From Croceicoccus naphthovorans (GTDB lineage Bacteria > Pseudomonadota > Alphaproteobacteria > Sphingomonadales > Sphingomonadaceae), in NCBI RefSeq assembly GCF_001028705.1, contig NZ_CP011770.1:1429501-1493500 (forward strand): a stretch of DNA of 64,000 nt, read 5' to 3'. How positions within the stretch are numbered: the first letter of the stretch is position 1; each line of letters begins with the position of its first letter. Positions 27,403 through 35,015 of this stretch are shown piece after piece. A program made the translations under genes and the position numbers. The notes under the pieces are model-generated. The model was not told where the DNA came from, did no database searches, and saw nothing but the letters and a program-made list of their open reading frames with translations.

Positions 27403-27933
27403 GTGCAGACCACCATTCCCGACGTAGTTCTGAAAACCCGCGTGCGCGACGAAAGCATCGGCGGCGACAACCCCTTCCGCTGGCAGGATTACCCGGTGCG
27501 ACAGGAATGGGCGGGCAAGACCGTGGTAATCTTCTCGCTGCCCGGTGCCTTCACCCCGACCTGCACGAACGAACAATGTCCCGCGTTCGAGCGTCTGCAC
27601 GACGATCTTTGCGCAGCTGGGGCGGACGAGGTGTTTTGCATCTCGGTCAACGATGCCTTTGTGATGTACCAGTGGGGCAAGCATCTTGGCGTAGAGATGG
27701 TCCGCATGCTGCCCGACGGCAATGGCGATTTCACCCGGCGGATGGGCATGCTGATTGACAAGCGGCATCTGGGTTTCGGCATGCGGTCTTGGCGTTATGC
27801 GATGATCGTCCGCGATAACGAAGTCGTAGGATGGTTTCCCGAACCCGGCATCAACGACGCGGGCGAAAACGGCGATCCCTATGGCGAAAGCGCACCCGAA
27901 CACGTGCTGGCCGCCTTGCGTGGAATGGCCTAG
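27403..27933 (+). CDS. Peroxiredoxin (Prx5-like, AhpC/TSA family)
   Basis: A 176-residue thiol peroxidase starting at GTG (27403), preceded by AGGAG. The peroxidatic site PGAFTPTCTNEQCPAF has Cys54 and a second Cys59. FCISVNDAFVMYQWGK and GFGMRSWRYAMIV are typical of the Prx5 group. Reduces hydrogen and alkyl peroxides in the cytoplasm. Followed at 9 bp by the next gene. Confidence 0.9.
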   Translation: MQTTIPDVVLKTRVRDESIGGDNPFRWQDYPVRQEWAGKTVVIFSLPGAFTPTCTNEQCPAFERLHDDLCAAGADEVFCISVNDAFVMYQWGKHLGVEMVRMLPDGNGDFTRRMGMLIDKRHLGFGMRSWRYAMIVRDNEVVGWFPEPGINDAGENGDPYGESAPEHVLAALRGMA

Positions 27934-27942
27934 CATCTGAAC

Positions 27943-28473
27943 ATGGCCGATGCGCGCCCGATCATCGTCACCGCGACGTTGCCGCCGGAACTGGCGGCTG
28001 TCGCCAATCGATTGCGGCGCGCGCATTTCCCGCCGGATCGGAACTACCTCGACGCGCACCTTACCCTGTTTCACGCAATTCCGCCTTCGTGCGGGGACGA
28101 ATTGCGGCGCCTGTTGGCCGAGTTGGCAGCGAATGAAGGGCCGGTGCCGGGTGAGGTCGTCGGTGTGATGTCGCTGGGTCGGGGAACCGCAATCAGGCTG
28201 GAAAGCCCGGAGTTGCTGGACCTGCGCGACCGGATTGCCGACCGGTTTGCGGGATGCCTGACTGCGCAGGACGATCACCGGCCGCGCCTGCATGTAACGG
28301 TTCAGAACAAAATTACCTCGCAAGAGGCGCGTGACCTGCAGGCACAGTTGGGGGCGCAAATCATGCCCGGCCCGATCCGATTTCCCGCGCTGGAGATGTA
28401 TTTCTACGATGGCGGCCCGTGGGAAGTCGCTGGAAAATGGCCTTTTCGCGGGAAGGGGCGCAACAGGCATTGA
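27943..28473 (+). CDS. 2'-5' RNA ligase / 2H phosphoesterase-like protein
   Basis: A 176-residue protein with the two H-x-T/S-x motifs of 2H phosphoesterases: AHLTLFHAI and LHVTVQNKI. Family members cleave or join 2'-5' or cyclic phosphate bonds in RNA or nucleotides; the true substrate is not known. Probably co-transcribed with the peroxiredoxin. The last host protein gene before the prophage. Confidence 0.82.
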   Translation: MADARPIIVTATLPPELAAVANRLRRAHFPPDRNYLDAHLTLFHAIPPSCGDELRRLLAELAANEGPVPGEVVGVMSLGRGTAIRLESPELLDLRDRIADRFAGCLTAQDDHRPRLHVTVQNKITSQEARDLQAQLGAQIMPGPIRFPALEMYFYDGGPWEVAGKWPFRGKGRNRH

Positions 28474-28539
28474 CCGCGCGAAACCTGCGCCCTATGTGCC
28501 GCGCCTGCCCGGCGTTTCAGGATGCCGGATGCCCGATGG

Positions 28540-28616
28540 GGCGGAGTAGCTCAGCTGGTTAGAGCAGCGGAATCATAATCCGCGTGTCGGGGGTTCAAGT
28601 CCCTCCTCCGCTACCA
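28540..28616 (+). tRNA. tRNA-Met (anticodon CAT, elongator type)
   Basis: A 77-nt cloverleaf: acceptor GGCGGAG / CTCCGCT (with a G-U closing pair), D arm AGCTCAGCTGGTTAGAGC, anticodon stem GCGGA / TCCGC with loop ATCATAA (CAT), T arm GGGGGTTCAAGTCCCTC, discriminator A and encoded CCA. The body resembles alphaproteobacterial elongator tRNA-Met rather than tRNA-Ile2. The prophage begins in its 3' half. Confidence 0.93.
28573..28616. other. Probable left prophage attachment region (tRNA-Met 3' half)
   Basis: The recombinase frame enters the tRNA from the right and stops at 28573, so the integrase C-terminus is encoded by the complement of the tRNA anticodon arm, T arm and acceptor. This is expected if the phage inserted at the tRNA 3' end and its copy completes the gene. 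The second copy (attR) would be beyond 64,000 and cannot be seen. Confidence 0.6.
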
Positions 28617-30198
28617 CCGATACCGTACCTTTGCGCAGTTTTGGGGCTTGGCCTTGGCCGAGGGCTGTTAGCAGCGCCAGTCTTCCTTCGACATCGATGT
28701 GCATGCCGCGGGCGTCTTCCTTTGGGGTGAGGATGATGCGGTCGATCAGGGCGCGCAGGGCGTTTCTGGCCTGTCTTGCGTTGTCGGGGCTGGCGTCGTC
28801 CAGCAAGGCCGTCAGGTCAGCCACTGCCTTCCGGTAGGCGTTGGCGATGTTCGGGTGGAGCGTTACCACCTTTGCAGCCGATGCGTCCTGCATCGTTTCG
28901 GCCACACTGGCGCGGTCTTCCTTCAGTGCCTTCAACCGCGCGACGACTTCGGGGATGTCGTCTGCGCCTGCCTCTATCGCCTGCATCAGCCGGTTTATCT
29001 GGCGGTCCAGTTCGGCGGCCTTTCTGGTCTGGCGGGCGAGGGTGGCGCGTTCCTCTGACTGCAGGGCCGCGCGTTCTTCGTGGTACGTTTTCACGACCCT
29101 TGCGATGCGGTCGGGCGACAGCAGTTCCCTTTCCATTCCGGCCAGCACGCGGCGTTCCAGTGCCGGGTTGTCCATCGTGCGCCGATTGGTGCAAGTGCCC
29201 TGCCTTCTGGCGTTGGTGCAGCCCCATTTCCCGTCGGCGACGATCGCCATGTTGCCGCCGCACTGACCGCAGGCGATCAGGCCCGACAGCAGCTTGCGCG
29301 GGCGGTGCTGTCTCTTGAAATCCCAGTCCTTCCACTCTGCCTTGCGTTCGCGCACCGCTTCCCACTGGGCGCGGGTGACGATGGCGAGATCGGGGACCGG
29401 CGTGATCTGCCAGTCTTCGCGCGGGTTGACGCGGGGGACGCGGCGGCGGGTTTCCGGATCGCGGACCATGCGGGTGCGGTTATAGACCAGTTCACCGACG
29501 TAGATCGCGTTGCACAGGATGCCGTTGCCGCGCACCGCATCGCCGTTGATCGTGCTGACGTTCCAGCCCTTTCCAGTCGGCCCCGGCACGCCTTCCGCAT
29601 TCAGGCGGCGGGCGATGGCCAGCGGCGATTCCCCATCCAGATATTCGCGATAGATGCGGCGGATAATTTCTGCCTGGTCTTCGTCGATTTCGCGCAGGCC
29701 GCGTTCGGGTTCGCCGCGCGCGTCCAGTTTGTGGACCTTGCGATAGCCGTAGACGATATTGCCGGGCACGCGTCCGCTGGCGACCCGGCCCGACTGGCCG
29801 CGCCTGATCTTGTCGGCCAGATCCTTGCGGAACAGGCTGGCCATTGTGCCCTTGAAGCCGATCTGCAGTTCGTCGATCGCGCCTTCGGACAGGGTGACGA
29901 TGCGCGCGCCCGCGAACTGGATCCGCTTGTGGATATTGGCAAGGTCTTCCTGATCGCGCGAGAGGCGGTCGATCGCCTCTGCCAGCACCATTTCCGCCTT
30001 GCCGGCGGCGATGTGTTCGATCAGGGCGTTGAGGCCGGGGCGGTTCCGCACCGCGCCGCTGATGGCATAGTCGGAAAAGACCTGCGTGACCGTCCAACCT
30101 TCGCGCTCTGCCCTCTGTGAGCAGATGCGCACCTGATCCTCGATCGAGCTATCTTTCTGCAGCTGGCTGCTGAAGCGGGCGTAGATCGCGGTGCGCAT
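28573..30198 (-). CDS. Large serine recombinase (phage integrase)
   Basis: A 541-residue site-specific recombinase. Residues 1-140 are the resolvase catalytic domain (AIYARFSS with the catalytic Ser10; EAIDRLSRDQEDL; GEIDELQIGFKGTMASLF-like helix). Residues ~160-270 form the recombinase domain (VYGYRKVHK, REYLDGESPLAIARRLNAEG). A zinc-ribbon follows (CGQCGGNM ... GCTNARRQGTC) and then a coiled coil (~370-420). The final EEGLEPPTRGL is translated from the tRNA complement, which marks the junction. Expected to integrate and excise the prophage. Confidence 0.93.
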   Translation of the reverse strand: MRTAIYARFSSQLQKDSSIEDQVRICSQRAEREGWTVTQVFSDYAISGAVRNRPGLNALIEHIAAGKAEMVLAEAIDRLSRDQEDLANIHKRIQFAGARIVTLSEGAIDELQIGFKGTMASLFRKDLADKIRRGQSGRVASGRVPGNIVYGYRKVHKLDARGEPERGLREIDEDQAEIIRRIYREYLDGESPLAIARRLNAEGVPGPTGKGWNVSTINGDAVRGNGILCNAIYVGELVYNRTRMVRDPETRRRVPRVNPREDWQITPVPDLAIVTRAQWEAVRERKAEWKDWDFKRQHRPRKLLSGLIACGQCGGNMAIVADGKWGCTNARRQGTCTNRRTMDNPALERRVLAGMERELLSPDRIARVVKTYHEERAALQSEERATLARQTRKAAELDRQINRLMQAIEAGADDIPEVVARLKALKEDRASVAETMQDASAAKVVTLHPNIANAYRKAVADLTALLDDASPDNARQARNALRALIDRIILTPKEDARGMHIDVEGRLALLTALGQGQAPKLRKGTVSVVAEEGLEPPTRGL

Positions 30199-30322
30199 TT
30201 ATGGGTTCCGGAGTGGCGGCGAGCGAATCGGCATGATGCTGCCGCGCGAGGATGCGCGCAATGGTCATGGCGATCACGTCTAGCGGATCGTCATCGACCG
30301 GGATGCGCGCGGGGGCGGTCAT
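30149..30322 (-). CDS. Small phage protein (57 aa)
   Basis: A 57-residue protein (MTAPARIPVDDDPLDVIAMTIA...). Its ATG overlaps the TGA of the DUF5131 gene (ATGA) and its end overlaps the first 50 bp of the recombinase gene in another frame. The overlap chain argues that it is translated. One amphipathic helix; function unknown, but it could tune recombinase translation. Confidence 0.5.
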   Translation of the reverse strand: MTAPARIPVDDDPLDVIAMTIARILARQHHADSLAATPEPINAHRDLRPLQQPAAER

Positions 30323-31440
30323 GGGGTGGGCACCGCGTCGTGCTGGATGCCGTCGAGCAGGCGGCCAGCGGCTTTCTTGCCGACGCGTTGGAACGCAAAG
30401 TGCTCGAATTCGGGGATTGCCCAAAGTCCGTCATCCCATTTCGGATCAGCATCGATGTCGACCGGCAGCAATGCGTGATGATCCTCACGACGACCGTTCT
30501 GTGATTCCCACTCCGGCGGGCAGCCGGGTTCCCACGGCAACCATTCCCCCCACTGCTTGAACGTGAAGGCAACGCCTGCGCTGGCGCATTGGTCGCGCAG
30601 GGATCGTGTCCAGTCGGGATGCATAGGTCGGGCGTTGGGGCCGGATTCGCCGCCGGCGATTACCCAGTTGATCTGCGGGTCGAAGGCCCACTGACCATCG
30701 GACGATGGTTCTGAATATCGCCACGGCGCATCGGACGGGCACACGTCACAGCGGTATTCCGGTTCACCACCACAACATGCGCCCGTTGGATCAAAGTAAT
30801 TCAGCAAATCCACCGGCCCCAGCAGCGGTTCGGCGCTGATGAAGCGGATCGCAGCGGGGGTGGCGAGAAGGTCGGGAATGCGCTCATCGGCTCGGCGCTG
30901 GTCCTCGACGCTGACGCCGAGCCATACGTTCGGGAGTGGCCAAGTTTCATCGAGGTCCGGCGCAATAGCGCGCAGGTCATCAGACCGCCGATGAAGCGGG
31001 TCGACGTGCTCAGCGATGATCGCGTCGATCTCGCAATCAATTCTTTCGACCAAATATCCCGAAAAATATTCTCGCATCCGCTCGCTGCGCTTGGTCAGGA
31101 CCATATGCCGGTGCTGCGGCGTCAGGGCCATCACGGCAAATTGCTGGTCGATCCATTGGCCGGGCACGCTTTCGTGGAACAGGTCGCCGTGCGCGTTCCA
31201 GAAGATCGCGCGAGGCTTTTGCCAGCGCAGCACCTGGTCCAGCGCCTTGGGGTTTTCCCGCACCTCGCCGGTCCAGACCATGCCGCCCGCCGTCTTTTCG
31301 GTCAGGCCCTGCCGCACGGGGAAGCGGTGCGCCTGTTTCATCGCATAGCAGTGCTTGCATCCGGGCGAGAGGACGGAGCAGCCGTTGACATAGTTCACGG
31401 TCGCGTCGGCCCATTCGATCTTGGTCTTGTCAGCCATCAT
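30319..31440 (-). CDS. Phage Gp37/Gp68 family protein (DUF5131)
   Basis: About 373 residues. It begins ADKTKIEWADATVNYVNGC and carries the family's C-x6-C-x2-C (Cys21, Cys28, Cys31), a spacing reminiscent of radical-SAM-type iron-sulphur sites, then VLTKRSERM, NVWLGVSVEDQ, FISAEPLLGPVDL and VIAGGESGPNARPMHPDW. A cysteine-rich insert (CCGGEPEYRCDVC) occurs in the middle. Common in phages; role not established. The start is ATG at 31440 or 31437, overlapping the upstream small gene. Confidence 0.88.
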   Translation of the reverse strand: MMADKTKIEWADATVNYVNGCSVLSPGCKHCYAMKQAHRFPVRQGLTEKTAGGMVWTGEVRENPKALDQVLRWQKPRAIFWNAHGDLFHESVPGQWIDQQFAVMALTPQHRHMVLTKRSERMREYFSGYLVERIDCEIDAIIAEHVDPLHRRSDDLRAIAPDLDETWPLPNVWLGVSVEDQRRADERIPDLLATPAAIRFISAEPLLGPVDLLNYFDPTGACCGGEPEYRCDVCPSDAPWRYSEPSSDGQWAFDPQINWVIAGGESGPNARPMHPDWTRSLRDQCASAGVAFTFKQWGEWLPWEPGCPPEWESQNGRREDHHALLPVDIDADPKWDDGLWAIPEFEHFAFQRVGKKAAGRLLDGIQHDAVPTP

Positions 31441-31550
31441 TGCCACCATTCGGGTAGGAACGGGCGCGCGGCGGCGGCCAGTTCGGGGTGGAACCAGAAC
31501 GCAGCGAGGATCATCAGACCCGCGAGGGCGATGGATTCGCCGGGGTTCAT
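31437..31550 (-). CDS. Tiny phage membrane protein (37 aa)
   Basis: Begins MNPGESIALAGLMILAAFWF, one likely transmembrane helix with a short polar tail ending PEWWQ. It starts inside the end of the upstream gene (ATG at 31550, overlap 4 bp) and its stop overlaps the DUF5131 start. The continuous overlap is the main evidence for expression. Confidence 0.5.
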   Translation of the reverse strand: MNPGESIALAGLMILAAFWFHPELAAAARPFLPEWWQ

Positions 31551-32008
31551 GCAGCTGCCTTTCTTTCGGGTTCGATGGCTGGGACCGGGCCTTCCGCGCG
31601 GGGCGGGAGGGGGAGGGGGCCGATGATGGGCTGGGCGACGGCGCGGTAGAGTTCCAGCAGGCGCAGGTAGCGCTGATGCGTTTCCGGCGTCGGGGCATGG
31701 CGGTGCATCGCCTCTGCGGCGCAGGTCGCGCGGGACAGTTCCGCCATCGCCTGGTGCTGGAAGCCGAGCGGGTCCTTTCCGTCCGGGCGCACGTCCCACC
31801 AGATCATGTCGCGCGGGTCTATGCCGGGGCGGAACTGCGCGGCCAGATCGGGCGGCAGGACCGCGCCCGCCTTCAGCGCGATGACGCACCACCAGCGCAG
31901 TTTCGTGTCGGCCTGATCGGCGGTGGCCATGCGGTTCGCGACGGCCTTGCGCAGCGAGGCGCGGCGGCGGTCGAGTTCGGCGAGGGCGAGTTGGGGGAGA
32001 GTGGTCAT
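31547..32008 (-). CDS. Hypothetical phage protein (153 aa)
   Basis: Begins MTTLPQLALAELDRRRASL. A helical, Arg/Ala-rich protein with WWCVIALKAGAVLPPDLAAQF and a Pro-rich stretch near the end. No domain recognised. ATGA overlaps link it to the ATP-pyrophosphatase gene upstream and to the tiny membrane-protein gene downstream. Confidence 0.6.
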   Translation of the reverse strand: MTTLPQLALAELDRRRASLRKAVANRMATADQADTKLRWWCVIALKAGAVLPPDLAAQFRPGIDPRDMIWWDVRPDGKDPLGFQHQAMAELSRATCAAEAMHRHAPTPETHQRYLRLLELYRAVAQPIIGPLPLPPRAEGPVPAIEPERKAAA

Positions 32009-32751
32009 GCCGCGATTCCAGTGATTTCCGGCAAGCTGCGGCGGCTCATGGAAAGGGTGAAACCAAGCTCGCGTTCCTTTGCCACGTAACGGGCGTATAA
32101 CTTGGGGCGTAGTTCGGCGGCGCGCTTCAGGTCGCTGTCGCAGGCCATGATACAAAAGGCGCAGCTCTTGCGGCGCATTCCAGCTGCGTAGACCCAGTGG
32201 GCCTCTTGTCCGGCTTGGGCGATCGTGGCGAAAACAGTGGTCTCGCTCATATCGTGGATCGGCAGCCACTCGTACCAGTTGCGCCCAGCCTTCGAGTTGC
32301 GGGCAGATACCTTGAGTGTTTCGAGCTTTGCGCGGGAGCTGCTTTCCTCGGCGCGAAGTCCCATGCAATTGACAATCAGGCCGTTGAACTGCGGATTCGC
32401 CTTGAGGTAGCGGCGGACCTCGCGCTCAATCGGCCCGCGCTTCAGATCGCTGGTGCACTGCCGGTTGGACGGTGACGGGAACATGCGACGGCGGTCAACC
32501 ATCGTCCAGAAGTCGGTGACCGATTTGCAGACGATGAGAGGCAGTCCCGCTGTCGTCTTTCGGATCAGCTCTTCGCAGCCATCCCACTCGACATCACCCA
32601 ACTCTGCATGCACGACGAGTAGCTGATCGTCAGGCACCAATGTGCGGACGATCACAGTCATGGCTTGGCTGTCCTTCCCGCCACTGTGATTGATGACAAA
32701 GAGCGCGCCTTCGTCGATCAGATGTTGGATGGCTTTGACCTGACTTTCCAT
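32005..32751 (-). CDS. PAPS reductase-like N-type ATP pyrophosphatase
   Basis: About 248 residues. The pyrophosphatase loop NHSGGKDSQAM (residues ~21-31) binds ATP. LLVVHAELGDVEWDG, then RQCTSDLKRGPIEREVRRYL and MGLRAEESSSRAKL follow, as in PAPS reductase / phage DUF3440-like proteins. Near the C-terminus a C-x2-C-x3-C cluster (KSCAFCIMAC) could hold iron-sulphur. Phage members may act in thiol or nucleotide modification; the substrate here is unknown. ATG at 32751. Confidence 0.85.
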   Translation of the reverse strand: MESQVKAIQHLIDEGALFVINHSGGKDSQAMTVIVRTLVPDDQLLVVHAELGDVEWDGCEELIRKTTAGLPLIVCKSVTDFWTMVDRRRMFPSPSNRQCTSDLKRGPIEREVRRYLKANPQFNGLIVNCMGLRAEESSSRAKLETLKVSARNSKAGRNWYEWLPIHDMSETTVFATIAQAGQEAHWVYAAGMRRKSCAFCIMACDSDLKRAAELRPKLYARYVAKERELGFTLSMSRRSLPEITGIAA

Positions 32752-32912
32752 CACAGCCGCCCCAGTGTGGCGACGGCGCCGTAGATCAGGGCGGCCCAGA
32801 TGGGGGCCGAGGCGAGGCTGAGGGTGACGAGGCCACGGCGGCGGGTGCGCAGGGCCTCTGCCATCGGGTCGTCGCGGAGCATCCAGTCCTGGTAGTACGG
32901 TTCCGGTTTCAT
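32751..32912 (-). CDS. Small phage membrane protein (53 aa)
   Basis: Polar, acidic N-terminus (MKPEPYYQDWMLRDDPM) followed by one transmembrane helix (LVTLSLASAPIWAALIYGAVATL). Overlaps both neighbours by a few bases in the leftward early operon. Function unknown. Confidence 0.55.
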   Translation of the reverse strand: MKPEPYYQDWMLRDDPMAEALRTRRRGLVTLSLASAPIWAALIYGAVATLGRL

Positions 32913-33037
32913 GGCTGTGCTGGCTCCAGCAAGAGGATCAGGGCTTGGCACGCGGCGATCAGGGCGATCACCGCGGCGAGGATCGCGGCGCTTTCGTGCC
33001 AGTCTTTGCGGGTGAAGGTGCGCAGGGTTTCGATCAT
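32909..33037 (-). CDS. Tiny phage membrane protein (42 aa)
   Basis: MIETLRTFTRKDWHE then a long hydrophobic helix (SAAILAAVIALIAACQALILLLE). Start overlaps the previous gene's stop by four bases. Evidence is the overlap chain and the membrane-helix pattern; function unknown. Confidence 0.5.
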   Translation of the reverse strand: MIETLRTFTRKDWHESAAILAAVIALIAACQALILLLEPAQP

Positions 33038-33129
33038 GAGAGGGTTCCTGCATTGAAGATCAGCGCGGCGACGGCGAGGCCGAAGGCGGTGACGAGCAGT
33101 TCGCGCCAATAGGTTTGCGCAAAGTTCAT
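33034..33129 (-). CDS. Tiny phage membrane protein (31 aa)
   Basis: MNFAQTYWRELLVTAFGLAVAALIF, one transmembrane helix. The ATG at 33129 overlaps the end of the methyltransferase gene. A copy of the dispersed stem-loop motif lies 42-71 nt upstream of this start, inside the methyltransferase gene. Confidence 0.45.
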   Translation of the reverse strand: MNFAQTYWRELLVTAFGLAVAALIFNAGTLS

Positions 33130-33812
33130 GCGGCAATCTCCGGTTGCGGGATGATTTTGGCCGCTTCGTTCTGGCCTATCGCTGCGCTGCTTGAGGCCGG
33201 GGCGGCGAACTTGTCGGTCTCGTTGCCCCACGCAGCCCAACCGGGGCGGGGTTCGCGGGCGAAGAGTTCGACGCGGGGGACGTTGCCGAACATGCGTTCG
33301 AGGCGTTCTGCCGCCTCTGGCGGTTTGCGGCTGTGTTCGCGGCGCGGAGCGACGATTAGCTGGCGGACGTCGTGCGCCCGGACCGGCAGGCCCTTGCCGC
33401 GCCGGAACAGCCAGCACGGTTCGATCTGCTTGCGCGAGAAGTAGCCCATCGACATCGGCAGCGGCGCAATGTCGCCGGTGAACATGTCGACCTGCTGGGC
33501 GTGGATCAGCTTTTGCTTTGCCCAGTAAAACAGGTCGGTCACGAAGCGGTCGAAACCCCACGCGGCGGCGAGATCGAACGCGACGTCGAGGTGGCTGCCG
33601 ACGAGCCACATGGCCAGCACGGCATCCTTCGCCGCCAGATCGGCCACCGGGAGGGCGGACATTTCCTCGACGCTCATGGTCGGATAGTGGTCTTCCGCTT
33701 CGCGGAAGGTCTTCTGCGTAGGCGTGCGGCGGCGGCCATCGTGGGTGTTGAATGCCCACGGCGGGTCGGCATAGATCAGGCCGTAGCCTCCATTGGGGCG
33801 CTGCTCGATCAT
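33126..33812 (-). CDS. MT-A70-family adenine methyltransferase
   Basis: A 228-residue protein with the catalytic DPPW at residues 16-19 in GLIYADPPWAFNT. LAMWLVGSHLDVAFDLAAAWGF (SAM-binding side), the DLFYWAKQK segment and EHSRKPPEAAERLERMFG follow, as in MT-A70 enzymes. It is predicted to make N6-methyladenine in DNA, which could protect phage DNA from host restriction. Overlaps with the genes on both sides. Its last 20 codons contain a copy of the dispersed stem-loop motif. Confidence 0.9.
   Translation of the reverse strand: MIEQRPNGGYGLIYADPPWAFNTHDGRRRTPTQKTFREAEDHYPTMSVEEMSALPVADLAAKDAVLAMWLVGSHLDVAFDLAAAWGFDRFVTDLFYWAKQKLIHAQQVDMFTGDIAPLPMSMGYFSRKQIEPCWLFRRGKGLPVRAHDVRQLIVAPRREHSRKPPEAAERLERMFGNVPRVELFAREPRPGWAAWGNETDKFAAPASSSAAIGQNEAAKIIPQPEIAA
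33171..33200 (-). repeat. Dispersed stem-loop motif, copy 1
   Basis: Sense strand (minus): stem GGCCT / AGGCC, extendable to seven pairs with one G-T, around the 16-nt core CAAGCAGCGCAGCGAT. The core can itself form a mini-hairpin GC-GCA-GC. It lies in the 3' end of the MT-A70 gene, 42-71 nt before the next start. Confidence 0.6.
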
Positions 33813-34270
33813 GCGGCTTGCCGCTCGGAAGAGGGTAGGGGTTGATACCCCGGCAGGTGGTGTTTGCCGGCAGGGTCGCAGGCGAAGTGACGGGCGAGGG
33901 CCTGCAGGCCCCGGGCACGCTCGACGTTTTCGGTATTGCGTTCCGCCGCCTCTATGCCGCGATCGCGGGCGTTGGCGAGTTCGGCGATCCATTTGGCGCG
34001 AGGGCAGATATCACGGGCGACGAGCAGCCGGGTCGTGCGGTCACGGCCCTGCGGATCGAAGTCGCGGGCCAGCACGTCCGCCAGTTCGGGCAAGTCCGCG
34101 CCCGAGAGGACCGCAATGGCCGTCCACGGGCGTAGCAGCGCCTCTGCCCGGGCGGGTGTGATGCGGTTGGCGGCGACCTGTTGCTGCGCGGTCTTGCGGC
34201 GCAGGCGGTATTCGCGGGCGGCGATTTCGGCAGCGCTACCGCCTTCGGCTACTTGAGCGTAAATGTTCAT
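33809..34270 (-). CDS. Hypothetical phage protein (153 aa)
   Basis: Begins MNIYAQVAEGGSAAEIAAREYRL. A helical, Arg/Ala-rich protein with SGADLPELADVLARDFDPQG and DICPRAKWIAELANARDRGIEA. No domain recognised. A copy of the stem-loop motif occupies codons 4-13, immediately after the start. Four-base overlaps link it to both neighbours. Confidence 0.6.
   Translation of the reverse strand: MNIYAQVAEGGSAAEIAAREYRLRRKTAQQQVAANRITPARAEALLRPWTAIAVLSGADLPELADVLARDFDPQGRDRTTRLLVARDICPRAKWIAELANARDRGIEAAERNTENVERARGLQALARHFACDPAGKHHLPGYQPLPSSERQAA
34233..34260 (-). repeat. Dispersed stem-loop motif, copy 2
   Basis: Sense strand (minus): stem CGCT / AGCG around CAAGTAGCCGAAGGCGGT (18 nt). The inner hairpin is one pair longer than in the other copies (GCC-GAA-GGC). 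Located ~10 nt after the ATG at 34270. Confidence 0.55.
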
Positions 34271-34536
34271 CACGCGGCGCGCCGACGTTGCTGGGCGCGG
34301 GTCTCGATGGCGTCGATCTGGCGTTCGCAGACGTCTGCGGCGGGCGCGGTTAAGGTGCGGCTTGCTCCGCCTACCGCTGCGCTACTTGAGGCGGGGGCCA
34401 GATGCTGGACCGGCGACAGCTTCTGAACGAGCAGGCGTCCATCGGCGCGGCGCTGGATGATGCGGACCGGGTCGCCCTGCGGCTTCAGATAGCCGGTGCT
34501 GCCGGGGTACGGGAAGGCTGCCTTGGTTTCGAGCAT
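34270..34536 (-). CDS. Hypothetical phage protein (88 aa), first gene of the leftward early operon
   Basis: Begins MLETKAAFPYPGSTGYLKP, which could be a small beta domain, then RIIQRRADGRLLVQKLSP, and ends Arg-rich. The middle (PASSSAAVGGAS) is encoded by a copy of the stem-loop motif. An AGGGAGAA ribosome site precedes the ATG. Two operator palindromes lie 29-79 bp upstream, so it appears to be the first gene under the left early promoter. Confidence 0.6.
   Translation of the reverse strand: MLETKAAFPYPGSTGYLKPQGDPVRIIQRRADGRLLVQKLSPVQHLAPASSSAAVGGASRTLTAPAADVCERQIDAIETRAQQRRRAA
34365..34396 (-). repeat. Dispersed stem-loop motif, copy 3
   Basis: Sense strand (minus): stem CCGCCT / AGGCGG (six pairs) around CAAGTAGCGCAGCGGT. 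Lies in the middle of the 88-residue gene. The stem differs from copy 1 by compensated changes. Confidence 0.6.
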
Positions 34537-34564
34537 GGGTTTCTCCCTGATGGACGCAGGGGTA

Positions 34565-34615
34565 TGTGCACTAATTGCACACCATGATCAAGTCTCAAAG
34601 TGCATCAAATGCACA
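34565..34615. promoter_or_regulatory. Left operator pair (repressor-binding palindromes)
   Basis: Two sites of form GTGCA-N5-TGCAC: 34566-34580 (spacer CTAAT) and 34600-34614 (spacer TCAAA), centres 34 bp apart, flanked by T and A at the first site. The same 15-bp palindrome occurs three times beside the CI-like gene. They lie in the 92-bp gap before the leftward early operon and should control its promoter. Confidence 0.8.
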
Positions 34616-34628
34616 TCCAGGCGTCCGA

Positions 34629-35012
34629 CTAATCCTCGTCGGGCCAAAATTCCCGACTTTGGGATGCTGGATCAGTTGGGGGAGGCAGGGGCAAATCGGG
34701 CGATTCGCCGTGGAATGCTGCGCGCACCCAAGCCGCCGTAGGGCCGATACCCTGAAAGATGGCGCGCACTTCGACGCCTGACGCTATGAGGGCGCCGATG
34801 CGGCCGCAGCGTTCGGCAGTCAGATAGCCGATCTGAATGCCGCGTGCACTGAACACGGCAACGGCGCGCGGGTCAGCCGGGTTTTCAGGTTCCCGGCGCA
34901 GTTCGACCGGTTCGCCGGGCGAGCACAGAGAGAGTTCGAAGCGTCGGCCAGGACCGCGCCGGTTGGGGTAATCGATCCCAACGACGGCGAGGGACATCTG
35001 CGGAAGGGTCAA
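34629..35012 (-). CDS. HIRAN-domain protein
   Basis: A 127-residue protein whose central part (FELSLCSPGEPVELRREPENPADPRAVAVFSARGIQIGYLTAERCGRI) is a HIRAN domain, which in other proteins binds single-stranded 3' DNA ends or damaged DNA. It is the last of three genes after the repressor on the same strand and before the left operator, so it is likely to be expressed in the lysogen. Role in phage unknown; exclusion of other phages is a guess. Confidence 0.8.
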   Translation of the reverse strand: MTLPQMSLAVVGIDYPNRRGPGRRFELSLCSPGEPVELRREPENPADPRAVAVFSARGIQIGYLTAERCGRIGALIASGVEVRAIFQGIGPTAAWVRAAFHGESPDLPLPPPTDPASQSREFWPDED

Positions 35013-35015
35013 AGG

